Source: Oscillospiraceae bacterium (GTDB lineage Bacteria > Bacillota > Clostridia > Oscillospirales > Acutalibacteraceae). From it: DNA of 12,348 nucleotides. Positions 1 to 5,990 of the stretch are shown one piece after another. The stretch is taken from the NCBI GenBank assembly GCA_031262125.1, contig JAISII010000019.1, positions 1 through 12,348 on the forward strand. The letters are read 5' to 3'. Made by a program: the position numbers and the translations under genes. The notes under the pieces were generated by a model. That model made no database searches. It saw nothing but the letters and a program-made list of their open reading frames with translations, and was not told the DNA's origin. Numbering within the stretch: position 1 is the stretch's first letter; each line of letters opens with the position of its first letter.

Positions 1-62
1 TGTCGTAGTTCCGTAATTGGAACGGACTGCGTTTCTTGTTCTTTGGAAATCGTTTCGGGCAT
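1..62 (-). CDS. N-terminal fragment of a probable ParB-like protein (runs off left edge)
   Basis: Only about 20 codons are inside the window. Reading the minus strand, an ATG at 62-60 is preceded by a strong AAGGAGG ribosome binding site and opens a frame that stays open to the edge; it reads MPETISKEQETQSVPITELR. The ending resembles the start of ParB/Spo0J-type partition proteins and ParB-like nucleases of Firmicutes mobile elements, which often begin with a short polar tail followed by I-P-I/V-x-E-L. That comparison is from memory of the family and rests on very few residues. The gene is transcribed away from the XRE repressor and integrase, consistent with the maintenance or transfer part of an integrative element lying to the left. 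That a real gene starts here is likely; its identity is tentative. Confidence 0.45.
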   Translation of the reverse strand, partial: MPETISKEQETQSVPITELR

Positions 63-105
63 TAAAAAAACCTCCTTCCCTCTGAAATTCACTCAGATTG
101 GCGGA

Positions 106-146
106 GATTGACTCTTAAAATTGGCTTATTAACTTTGATTGACTCT
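106..146 (+). repeat. Two 10-base direct repeats, 31 bases apart
   Basis: GATTGACTCT occurs at 106-115 and again at 137-146, a 31-base pitch (about three helical turns). Similar A/T-rich sequence follows both copies. They lie in the leader of the left-edge minus-strand gene. They could be protein-binding sites, but nothing else in the sequence identifies the protein. Confidence 0.4.
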
Positions 147-216
147 CTTAATTTGCTGTTAGACGTTGATTTTCATTGTTTGTCATTGATGAGAGAAAAA
201 CTCTCTGATAGAACAC

Positions 217-245
217 TTGCATTTTTTGTTCGCTTGTGGTATACT
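217..245 (+). promoter_or_regulatory. Plus-strand promoter for the XRE repressor and integrase
   Basis: TTGCAT (217-222) and TATACT (240-245) are separated by 17 bases. The -10 box is preceded by TGG, an extended -10 feature also seen at the tRNA and glycan-operon promoters in this window. The start would be near 252, giving a leader of about 125 nt before the repressor ATG at 377. That leader contains the 270-297 inverted repeat, so a bound repressor could also act as a roadblock to its own transcription. Confidence 0.55.
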
Positions 246-269
246 GTAGTTAGTTCTTCGGTACGCCGT

Positions 270-297
270 GTTCTGTGTTCTTATAATATCACAGAAC
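270..297. promoter_or_regulatory. Inverted repeat, candidate repressor operator
   Basis: GTTCTGTG (270-277) and CACAGAAC (290-297) are perfect 8-base inverted arms around a 12-base AT-rich centre. The centre holds the -10 box of the minus-strand promoter. The site lies just upstream of an XRE repressor gene. XRE-family dimers bind such symmetric sites, so autoregulation and control of the divergent gene are likely by inference. Confidence 0.5.
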
Positions 298-311
298 GCA
301 AAATACGTCAA
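283..311 (-). promoter_or_regulatory. Minus-strand promoter for the left-edge gene
   Basis: On the minus strand, TTGACG (311-306) and TATTAT (288-283) are separated by exactly 17 bases, a good sigma-A arrangement. Transcription would start near 276 and run left through a leader of about 210 nt to the ATG at 62. The -10 box lies between the two arms of the inverted repeat at 270-297, so binding there should block this promoter. Confidence 0.6.
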
Positions 312-376
312 TACGATTTTGAGAACTAATGCTAAATTCGTTCGCCAAACGAACACAGCAAGGAGGAAAGAGGAAA

Positions 377-988
377 ATGTCCGCTTATGCACAAAAACCC
401 GAATTGAAATTGTTCGGAGAGAGGATAGCCCTGAAACGCACGGAGCGTAATCTATCCCAACAGCAGCTTGCCGACCGTATCGGCATTAAACGACCGGCGC
501 TTACCAAAATAGAAGCCGGGGCGCAGGATATGAGAATTGAAACCTTGGCGGCCTTAACAAAGGCGCTTAACACGTCGGCAGACTATTTTATACACGGTGC
601 GTCGGCAAAGTCGATGGACATCTATATGACGACGGGGCTTGAAGACGGCGCAATAAAAAATCTCGCCAAGTGGAAAGAACTTGAAGAAGACTTCGGTGAT
701 TCGTTTGAAGACTATCCTGGGAGGATAGAAGTTTTGAATGAGTTTCTTTCCAACGAGGAGTTTTATTCGCTTATAATGTCGTTCAGCATTTTTCGCCGAA
801 GGTGGGGATTCCTTTTAACCGAATCCGCCGACTGGGAGGATAAGAAAAAGCAAGCCGAGCTTTACAGCAAGGAATACAGGGAGGCCTCGGAGCATATACG
901 AGAGTTGCGCGAAAAAGCCGACTTCTTAAAATGGCAGTTTTCTCAGCAGACCGCCGCTTTTACGGAGAAACTGCTGGAGGTAGACTGA
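377..988 (+). CDS. XRE-family transcriptional repressor of the integrative element
   Basis: This 203-residue protein has a lambda-Cro/XRE helix-turn-helix domain at about residues 11-73: LSQQQLADRIGIKRPALTKIEAG covers helices 2-4, in pieces LSQQQLADRIG and IKRPALTKIE, and the domain ends in an ADYFIHG-like motif typical of such repressors. Residues 85-145 are a helical region, and 153-190 is rich in K/E/R with heptad-like spacing, a possible coiled coil for dimerisation. The start at 377 is chosen over the in-frame ATG at 329 because AAGGAGG (360-366) lies 10 bases upstream and the protein then begins just before the HTH domain. Its stop codon overlaps the integrase start (TGATG at 986-990), so the two are translationally coupled. 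It likely controls integration/excision and the divergent left-edge gene through the 270-297 inverted repeat. The ligand or signal is unknown. Confidence 0.85.
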   Translation: MSAYAQKPELKLFGERIALKRTERNLSQQQLADRIGIKRPALTKIEAGAQDMRIETLAALTKALNTSADYFIHGASAKSMDIYMTTGLEDGAIKNLAKWKELEEDFGDSFEDYPGRIEVLNEFLSNEEFYSLIMSFSIFRRRWGFLLTESADWEDKKKQAELYSKEYREASEHIRELREKADFLKWQFSQQTAAFTEKLLEVD

Positions 989-2370
989 TGGCTACCATTA
1001 CAAAGCGCGGCAATTCATTTCTCATAATGGTCTCTATGGGTTACGGCGACGACGGAAAGCAAATCCGCAAGACCACCACGTTCAAGCCGCCGAAAGGCAC
1101 GACGCCCGCTAAGGCGGCGAAACTTGCTGACGCTGCGGCACACGAGTTTGAGACCCGTGTTAAGGGTTTGCCGACCATTGACGAGAATCAGACCCTCGGC
1201 TCGTTATGCGACTGGTTCTTTACAGCCATTGCACCGAACAAAATCCGCGAGAGAACGGTTGACAACTATAAAAATGTTCTGAATCTGCACGTCCTGCCGA
1301 CTCTGGGAAATGTAAAACTCAAAGACCTGACGGCGGCACGGTTTGACTCGCTGTTCGCCAACCTATCCAAGGGCGGCTCTACTAAGGAATTTGTAAAGCT
1401 ACGGGAGGGTTCTCCGCTCCCCGAATGGGTCAAGAACAAGCTGGTCAAGACCGCCAAGGAAATGGGCATAAGTGACCCTTCGCTCAAAAAGGCGGTAGAC
1501 GGTGAAAGCATAAAGGCAAGCATTGCCGATAAAATTGCGGCGTATTACAAAAAGCCGACGGCGACGCTGTTTGAAACTGTACCGACCAATAAGGCTCTTT
1601 CAGCCACAACCGTACATTCTATATACACGGCACTCAGTTCCATATTTCAATCCGCTTACAAAGCGGGCGTCATAAAAGAAAATACGCTCAGACGCACGAC
1701 ACCGCCACCGGCGAAATCAAAAGCTACCGAGGGTGTGTTCCTCGATGAAGAACAGGCGCGGATGTTTTTGACAATACTTGACGAGCAGCCGCAATCGACA
1801 TACCGAGCGGCGTTCATCACGCTCCTTTATATGGGATTGCGGTCGGGGGAACTTCGGGCGCTTCACTGGGACGATATTGACCTAAAGCAGGGTCTTCTGT
1901 ACATCAGGCACGGACTGCACTACAAAAACGGAGAGTTCTTTCTCACGCCACCCAAGACCGCTTCTTCCGTCCGTGTTCTCAAACTGCCGAACGACGTGCT
2001 GAATACGCTTATAGAATACAAAGCGTGGCAGGACGAGGAAATTGCAAGGCTTAAGCCTGTGTGGAACGACAACGGCATTGTATTTGCCAATACGATGGGC
2101 GGCTACCTTGACGGGCAGAGCTTTAACAAGAAGCTGAAAAAGCTGATTAGCGACTCGGGACTGCCTGATATACACGTCCATTCCCTCAGGCATACTTGCG
2201 CTTCGCTCCTGATAAACAACCACACGACCGCCGCAACCGTTGCCGCCCATCTGGGTCATTCGAGCGTCGATACGACCAACAGAGTCTACATTCACAGCTT
2301 CCAATCGGCTCAAGCTGCCGCTGCCGAGGGCTTGCAGACTATTTTACGAAGCCCTGCCTCGGCAAACTGA
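988..2370 (+). CDS. int: Tyrosine recombinase (integrase) of an integrative element
   Basis: This 460-residue phage/ICE-type integrase catalyses site-specific strand exchange. Residues 1-60 form an arm-type DNA-binding region (MATITKRGNSFLIMVSMGYG start, GKQIRKTTTF strand). Residues 65-130 form the SAM-like core-binding start. The catalytic domain is about 250-440 with a complete active-site set: R285 (GLRSGEL), K323 (PPKTASS), H398 and R401 (HSLRH), H424 (HLGH) and nucleophile Y434 (NRVYIH). Unusually, some 60-70 extra residues (about 133-200) sit inside the core-binding domain, between the LFANLS helix and the LSATTVHSIYTALSSIF helix. The start at 988 is chosen over the in-frame ATG at 931 because CTGGAGG precedes it and it overlaps the repressor stop. 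It is transcribed towards the 3' end of the tRNA-Ser gene 212 bases downstream, the usual position for an integrase using that tRNA as target. Confidence 0.95.
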   Translation: MATITKRGNSFLIMVSMGYGDDGKQIRKTTTFKPPKGTTPAKAAKLADAAAHEFETRVKGLPTIDENQTLGSLCDWFFTAIAPNKIRERTVDNYKNVLNLHVLPTLGNVKLKDLTAARFDSLFANLSKGGSTKEFVKLREGSPLPEWVKNKLVKTAKEMGISDPSLKKAVDGESIKASIADKIAAYYKKPTATLFETVPTNKALSATTVHSIYTALSSIFQSAYKAGVIKENTLRRTTPPPAKSKATEGVFLDEEQARMFLTILDEQPQSTYRAAFITLLYMGLRSGELRALHWDDIDLKQGLLYIRHGLHYKNGEFFLTPPKTASSVRVLKLPNDVLNTLIEYKAWQDEEIARLKPVWNDNGIVFANTMGGYLDGQSFNKKLKKLISDSGLPDIHVHSLRHTCASLLINNHTTAATVAAHLGHSSVDTTNRVYIHSFQSAQAAAAEGLQTILRSPASAN

Positions 2371-2409
2371 TACCGAAGTAAAAACGAATACTCCCTCATA
2401 CACACAAAA

Positions 2410-2446
2410 AACGCCGTCCAAAGCCCCCGGACAGCGTTCGATTTTT
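2410..2446 (+). terminator. Rho-independent terminator after the integrase
   Basis: AACGCCGTCC (2410-2419) pairs with GGACAGCGTT (2429-2438) with one C/A mismatch and a 9-base loop. It is followed by a run of five T at 2442-2446. It lies 40 bases after the integrase stop and shields the tRNA region from read-through. Confidence 0.8.
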
Positions 2447-2463
2447 GTTGTTTATTTGATGTT

Positions 2464-2544
2464 TAACGGCGTAAAAAACTGCAAAATTCCGCTGAACGGC
2501 ACGATACGAAAAAGCCAGAAAACCCCGAAGATACGGCAAAAGCC
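2464..2544 (+). repeat. Short direct repeats between integrase and tRNA, candidate arm-type sites
   Basis: GATACGAAAAAGCC (2503-2516) and GATACGGCAAAAGCC (2530-2544) are near-identical direct repeats with a 27-base pitch. AACGGC occurs just upstream at 2465-2470 and 2495-2500, 30 bases apart. No gene covers this stretch. In tyrosine-integrase systems the arm-type sites bound by the N-terminal domain lie between int and the crossover core, so these repeats are plausible candidates. This is inference from position only. Confidence 0.35.
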
Positions 2545-2581
2545 GCCACACTGCTTAACGCAACGTGACGACTTCCGTCCT

Positions 2582-2622
2582 TGGCGGAGGATGAGGGATT
2601 CGAACCCACGTGCCCGTGAAGG
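2582..2622. other. Probable attachment site overlapping the tRNA-Ser 3' end
   Basis: The integrase gene ends 212 bases from the 3' end of the tRNA and points at it, the standard geometry of elements that recombine into a tRNA 3' end and restore it with their own copy. The core would lie within the T-arm, acceptor stem and CCA (2582 to about 2622). The partner repeat would be at the far end of the element, beyond the left edge, so its exact limits cannot be set here. Confidence 0.5.
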
Positions 2623-2670
2623 CAAACGGTTTTCAAGACCGCCGCGTTATGACCACTTCGCTAATCCTCC
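2582..2670 (-). tRNA. tRNA-Ser (anticodon UGA), with encoded CCA
   Basis: The minus strand folds into a class II tRNA. The acceptor stem GGAGGAT/ATCCTCC pairs fully (2670-2664 with 2592-2586), with discriminator G and encoded CCA at 2584-2582. The D stem is GCG/CGC. The anticodon stem GCGGT/ACCGT holds the loop CTTGAAA, which gives anticodon UGA. A long variable arm (TGCC/GGCA) is typical of serine tRNAs. The T loop is TTCGAAT. One oddity is that the T stem GTGGG/CCCTC contains a T-T mismatch at its second pair, where a T-A pair would be expected. The gene is otherwise intact and probably functional. It probably marks the junction between the integrative element (left) and the chromosome (right). 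Confidence 0.95.
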
Positions 2671-2747
2671 GAATAGTTTGCATAACCGCTAATCTCACAC
2701 AATGCTGCATATTGCATAATATTATAGTGATTATCCAAATTACAATT

Positions 2748-2776
2748 ACTATACCAAATTTGCGGCTGTTTGTCAA
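2748..2776 (-). promoter_or_regulatory. Promoter of tRNA-Ser
   Basis: On the minus strand a consensus TTGACA (2776-2771) and TATAGT (2753-2748) are separated by exactly 17 bases, with TGG before the -10 box. The start would be near 2741, about 70 nt before the mature tRNA 5' end. This is a strong promoter, as expected for a tRNA gene. Confidence 0.8.
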
Positions 2777-2792
2777 TAAAATTATGTGTTTT

Positions 2793-2821
2793 TTGAATGC
2801 CTTTTCAAGATTATTTATCGT
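2793..2821 (+). promoter_or_regulatory. Weak candidate promoter for the small gene and lysozyme
   Basis: TTGAAT (2793-2798) and TATCGT (2816-2821) are 17 bases apart and each matches the consensus at four of six positions. It lies about 60 bases before the start of the small gene at 2885. No better plus-strand promoter was seen in the stretch between the tRNA and that gene. Confidence 0.35.
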
Positions 2822-2884
2822 TTAGCATTAAAAAACCACCTACTAAAACTTACAGTCGACAATTTGCAGCAGGAGAGATTAATT

Positions 2885-3067
2885 ATGAACACACAAACAC
2901 AGCAAGAACTCATAAAAGGGCTTGCAAAGGGCTACACTCCGGAGCAGGCGGCAGAGGCTTTGGAACTTGATTTGAACGAGGTTACCGAGTTCGCTTTGAG
3001 TAACAAAGAGCTTATTGAACAATACAAATCTGCATTTGCGACTCAGACCGAAAGCGAGGGCGAATAA
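2885..3067 (+). CDS. Small helical protein of unknown function, upstream of the lysozyme
   Basis: This 60-residue acidic protein has no signal peptide, membrane segment or cysteine. The ATG at 2885 is preceded by an AGGAGA site (2870-2876 region). Residues 9-50 form two or three predicted helices with a turn: LIKGLAKGYTPEQAAEALEL followed by DLNEVTEFALS, reminiscent of the short HTH-like helix pairs at the C-terminus of some transposase-related and Rpn-type proteins. That likeness is weak. The stop lies one base before the lysozyme ATG (TAATATG), so the two genes are almost certainly cotranscribed and coupled. It is too short and too soluble for a holin. The function is not recognised; a regulator or chaperone of the lysozyme gene is possible but unsupported. 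Confidence 0.65.
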   Translation: MNTQTQQELIKGLAKGYTPEQAAEALELDLNEVTEFALSNKELIEQYKSAFATQTESEGE

Positions 3068-3068
3068 T

Positions 3069-4157
3069 ATGGCTATTAAAAAATTCGGGATAGATATTTC
3101 GACTTGGCAGAACGGTTTTGACTTGCGACCCGCAAAAAAAGCGGGCTTAGACTTTGTGATTATCCGTGCGGGGTTTGGGCGAGAAGCCAGCCAAAAAGAT
3201 AAAAAAATGGAAGTTCACTACAAAAACGCACGTGCGGCGGGTTTGAAGGTCGGCTGGTACTGGTACAGCTACGCCACAGACGCAGCCGATGCCGTAAAAG
3301 AAGCTAAAGCTTGCCTTGAAGTTATTAAGGGCAAAACGGCTGAATACCCAATTTATTTCGACATTGAAGACCCGACACAGACGTCTTTAAGCAAAGCGAC
3401 TCTTACCGCAAATACAAAAGCTTTTTGCGACACTATCGAGGCAGCAGGGTACGAGGCCGGCGTGTACAGCTTTTTGAGTTTTTTGCTTAATAAGCAGGAC
3501 TATAACGTAATTAAAAACTACAGCATATGGGTAGCCCAGTGGGGTGTTAGTGCCCAGCGGTTCGGCAAACCTGTAGATATGTGGCAGTATACCAGCGATG
3601 GCAGTGTTGCAGGGTACAGCGGGCGGCTCGACTGCAATTATGCGTATATCGACCCGACGACTAACCTCAAAAGCGGTAGCACTCCCGCACCGAGTAAGCC
3701 TGTTACCCCGTCAAAGCCCGCTACACAGGCAAACGGTAATATTGACGTGTTTTATCGAGTTAAAACTCAAGGAGGCGGATGGTTGCCCGAAGTTAAAAAC
3801 CTCACCGATTATGCCGGGCTTGTAGGCGAGAAAATTACTGATGTGGCAATTAAGGTAAGCAGTGGCTTTATAAAATACCGCATACATTGTTTAAATGGCA
3901 ATTGGCTACCGTATGTTACCGGATATAACACAAAAGACTACAACAACGGCTATGCCGGGAACGGCAGCGTTATTGACGCAATTCAAATTGATTTTACCCC
4001 GCCTTCCGGAAGCAAAAAGCAAATTTACTATAAGGTCGCACCTGTTAAAAGCAGCTATTTTGAAAATCAAGTTGATATTTCAAAGAGCAACGGAATGGAC
4101 GGTTACGCCGGGCTGTTTGGCAAGGCAATTGATAGATTGCAGATGCAAATTAAATAA
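3069..4157 (+). CDS. GH25 family lysozyme (N-acetylmuramidase) with C-terminal wall-binding repeats
   Basis: This 362-residue enzyme cleaves the MurNAc-GlcNAc bond of peptidoglycan. The GH25 barrel spans about residues 4-197. Key acidic positions are visible: D9 in GIDIS, D98 and E100 in the FDIED motif, and D188 in RLDCN. MWQYTS (171-176) is the usual late-barrel motif. A Pro/Ser/Thr linker (about 203-222) leads to a tail (225-362) with two tryptophan/glycine-rich repeats (GWLPEVKNLTDYAGLVG and NWLPYVTGYNTKDYNNGYAG) plus a third degenerate copy (NGMDGYAGLFGKAIDRLQ). This tail type is common in clostridial lysozymes and probably binds the wall. The start at 3069 is preferred over 3015 because it follows the previous stop and begins right at the GH25 fold. 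There is no signal peptide, as in phage endolysins, so export or release must occur another way. The following LysM remnant suggests that the protein was once longer. Confidence 0.93.
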   Translation: MAIKKFGIDISTWQNGFDLRPAKKAGLDFVIIRAGFGREASQKDKKMEVHYKNARAAGLKVGWYWYSYATDAADAVKEAKACLEVIKGKTAEYPIYFDIEDPTQTSLSKATLTANTKAFCDTIEAAGYEAGVYSFLSFLLNKQDYNVIKNYSIWVAQWGVSAQRFGKPVDMWQYTSDGSVAGYSGRLDCNYAYIDPTTNLKSGSTPAPSKPVTPSKPATQANGNIDVFYRVKTQGGGWLPEVKNLTDYAGLVGEKITDVAIKVSSGFIKYRIHCLNGNWLPYVTGYNTKDYNNGYAGNGSVIDAIQIDFTPPSGSKKQIYYKVAPVKSSYFENQVDISKSNGMDGYAGLFGKAIDRLQMQIK

Positions 4158-4282
4158 ATCAGTAGCTATGCTCAAAACGGCATTACAGCCAAATGCATCA
4201 CAACTTGGCAGGTTTTGCAAAAGCTTAACAATATAAAAACGCCGATTTAATCTACCCCGGGCAGGTTATTAAGCTGCCGTAA
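4158..4282 (+). pseudogene. Remnant of a LysM module, in frame after the lysozyme stop
   Basis: Reading on in the lysozyme frame past its TAA gives SSYAQNGITAK, then ITTWQVLQKLNNIK, and after a -1 shift in a run of five A (4235-4239) NADLIYPGQVIKLP followed by TAA at 4280-4282. The last two pieces match the second half of a LysM peptidoglycan-binding module (the form GIAAKYGTTWQKLQKLNGIKN then LIYPGQKIKLP). Adding one A to the run would restore one frame. The opening Y-x-V-x-x-G-D-T-L of LysM is not seen. The simplest reading is that a LysM domain at or near the lysozyme C-terminus was lost by a stop codon and a later frameshift. It may instead be the scar of a separate LysM gene. Confidence 0.65.
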
Positions 4283-4338
4283 AATTGGTTTTTGTTTTTA
4301 GTTTTTTATTTTTGGTTTTTCTTTTATAAACAATTTAA

Positions 4339-4372
4339 ACCCGCCGTGGTCCTTTTTTGGATTGCGGCGGGT
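4339..4372. terminator. Hairpin between lysozyme and glycan operon, probably a shared terminator
   Basis: ACCCGCCG (4339-4346) pairs perfectly with CGGCGGGT (4365-4372). The stem continues inside the loop through TCC/GGA around a run of six T. The two convergent units end on either side. Neither flank has an uninterrupted T run: the plus side reads GCTTCTATATTTT and the minus side TTAAATTGTTT. It is a plausible but not ideal bidirectional terminator. A plus-strand T-rich tract at about 4289-4327 between the LysM remnant and the hairpin could add to termination. Nothing else was seen in 4283-4462. Confidence 0.6.
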
Positions 4373-4462
4373 GCTTCTATATTTTAATAAAATTGTTTTT
4401 TTATTGGTACAGCTTTTCTAAAATTATAAAAAAGAAAATTCGCTTTTTAAAATCCTAATCAC

Positions 4463-5962
4463 TCAATATTGTAACCCTTTAGTCTGCTTTAAAAATGCCA
4501 TAATTTTGTCTTCCAAAATCTGCACGCCGCCTTTGCGATTGCTTTCGATGTTAAGCGGCATAACAGGGTCGTGCACCGATAATCTCAGCAGCACCCAACC
4601 GTCGCCGTCGTTTTGCCCAAAGTTTATTCTAATTGCATCCACATTGTCGTCAGCCAAGCTCCAGCCCTCGGTTTGTTTTGCATATTGTTCAAGCTCTGCC
4701 AAAATGCGTTTGCCGCAGGCAATAAAGTCGCTTTCGGCAATATTAAACCGCAGTTCTTTTTCCTCGGCGGGTTCTTTAAGGTCTTTTAACAAGTCCTCAA
4801 AAGCAATGCCTTGTTGGCGGCATTTTGCAAATTTAATAATAATTTGCGTAACTAAATATGCACCATCGTCTAAAAAATAGTTGTCTTTAAAAGCAACGTG
4901 TCCGGAAGTTTCTATAGCACAGAGTGAGGGTATACCCTGTTCATTGAGCTCGATGGATTTATTAATTACATTGCGGTAGCCTCTCATATATCGGCAATGT
5001 TTGCCGCCCAAATTTTTCTCAATAAATTCATGCACGCCCGAGGAAGTTATGCTGTCGGTTACTATTGTTCCGCCCGACGTTTTCTCAAGTGCAATTAAAG
5101 AAACTAAAGCAATAAGACGGTTGCGGTTAATTTCTTTGCCGCTGCTGTCAACAGCTGCACCACGGTCAACGTCGGTGTCAAAAATCACGCCCAAATCGGC
5201 GTTGTTTTGCAAAACCGCTTCGGTAATGCTGTCCATAGCCACCTGAAGCTCGGGGTTTGGTATATGGTTTGGGAACATCCCGTCAGGCTCCAAAAAGCGG
5301 CTACCCGCAATATCGGCACCCAGCGGTTTTAAAACATCGTTTGCATAAAATCCTCCGACGCCGTTGCCTGCATCAACCACAATTTTGTAGCCCAGCAGCG
5401 GTTGGTCATAATTTTTTGCGTTAACGCCTTGTTTGATTATGTTCTGCAAATGCTGTGCGTATGTTTGCATATAGTTTTGCTGCACAACGCTGCCAAGAGC
5501 TGATGCAGGTGTTTTGCCCGATTGTGCAAGCTCTAAAATTTCGGTAATGTCGGTATGGTCTAACCCGCTGTCTTGTGTAAAAAACTTAAGCCCGTTGCGG
5601 TTGAACGGGTGGTGGCTTGCGGTAATTTCTATCGTGCCGTCGCAGTCTAAATCAATACCCGCCATAAACATAGAGGGGGTGGAAGCAAGCCCGCAGTTAA
5701 TAACCGTTGCACCGTATTTTAAAAACGTGTTCAGCACGGTGTTTAGAATATGCTCGCCCGAGATTCTGCAATCACGCCCAATCGCCAGCTTTAGTTGTGA
5801 TACCTCTTTGCCGAATTTTTTTGCCAAAAACAGTAAAAACCCGGTTGCAATTTGCTCCAGTTTTTCGTCGGTTAAATTTAAGGCTTCGGTTTTAATATCA
5901 TCTGTTGCAACACCTCTTATATCGGTGCCGCTTTTTAAAATTTTAAAGTCGTTGTTAAGCAA
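4463..5962 (-). CDS. Phosphomannomutase/phosphoglucomutase (alpha-D-phosphohexomutase family)
   Basis: This 499-residue enzyme interconverts hexose 6-phosphate and hexose 1-phosphate, the entry to nucleotide-sugar synthesis. The catalytic phosphoserine loop is TASHHP (S116), the metal loop is DTDVDR (262-267) and the sugar-recognition loop is ETSGH (351-355). The four-domain length fits the family, and the N-terminus holds the usual S-G-T-D-I-R-G (11-17). The C-terminal phosphate-contacting loop is LRLSVHDPVMPL (459-470) rather than the common R-x-S-G/N-T-E-P, a variant I associate with cyanobacterial and plastid-type mutases. It starts at a TTG (5962) with GAGGAGAG about 8 bases upstream; no ATG lies nearby. 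It is the last gene of the operon, 28 bases after licD. It probably supplies glucose- or mannose-1-phosphate for the same glycan. Which sugar it prefers cannot be told. Confidence 0.93.
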   Translation of the reverse strand: MLNNDFKILKSGTDIRGVATDDIKTEALNLTDEKLEQIATGFLLFLAKKFGKEVSQLKLAIGRDCRISGEHILNTVLNTFLKYGATVINCGLASTPSMFMAGIDLDCDGTIEITASHHPFNRNGLKFFTQDSGLDHTDITEILELAQSGKTPASALGSVVQQNYMQTYAQHLQNIIKQGVNAKNYDQPLLGYKIVVDAGNGVGGFYANDVLKPLGADIAGSRFLEPDGMFPNHIPNPELQVAMDSITEAVLQNNADLGVIFDTDVDRGAAVDSSGKEINRNRLIALVSLIALEKTSGGTIVTDSITSSGVHEFIEKNLGGKHCRYMRGYRNVINKSIELNEQGIPSLCAIETSGHVAFKDNYFLDDGAYLVTQIIIKFAKCRQQGIAFEDLLKDLKEPAEEKELRFNIAESDFIACGKRILAELEQYAKQTEGWSLADDNVDAIRINFGQNDGDGWVLLRLSVHDPVMPLNIESNRKGGVQILEDKIMAFLKQTKGLQY

Positions 5963-5990
5963 AATTCTTCTCTCCTCAGTTGTTATGTTA

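Noticed and set aside
191..205. GAGAG/CTCTC hairpin as a terminator or attenuator in the left leader
   Set aside because: The stem is only five pairs with no T run after it on either strand.
282..287. TATAAT on the plus strand as a -10 box for the repressor
   Set aside because: No acceptable -35 box lies 16-18 bases upstream, while the same bases fit a minus-strand promoter with TTGACG at the right distance.
2240..2692. 150-codon plus-strand frame across the integrase end and the tRNA
   Set aside because: Its C-terminal part (RMRDSNPR) is the familiar false peptide produced by reading through a tRNA antisense; it overlaps int, a terminator and the tRNA.
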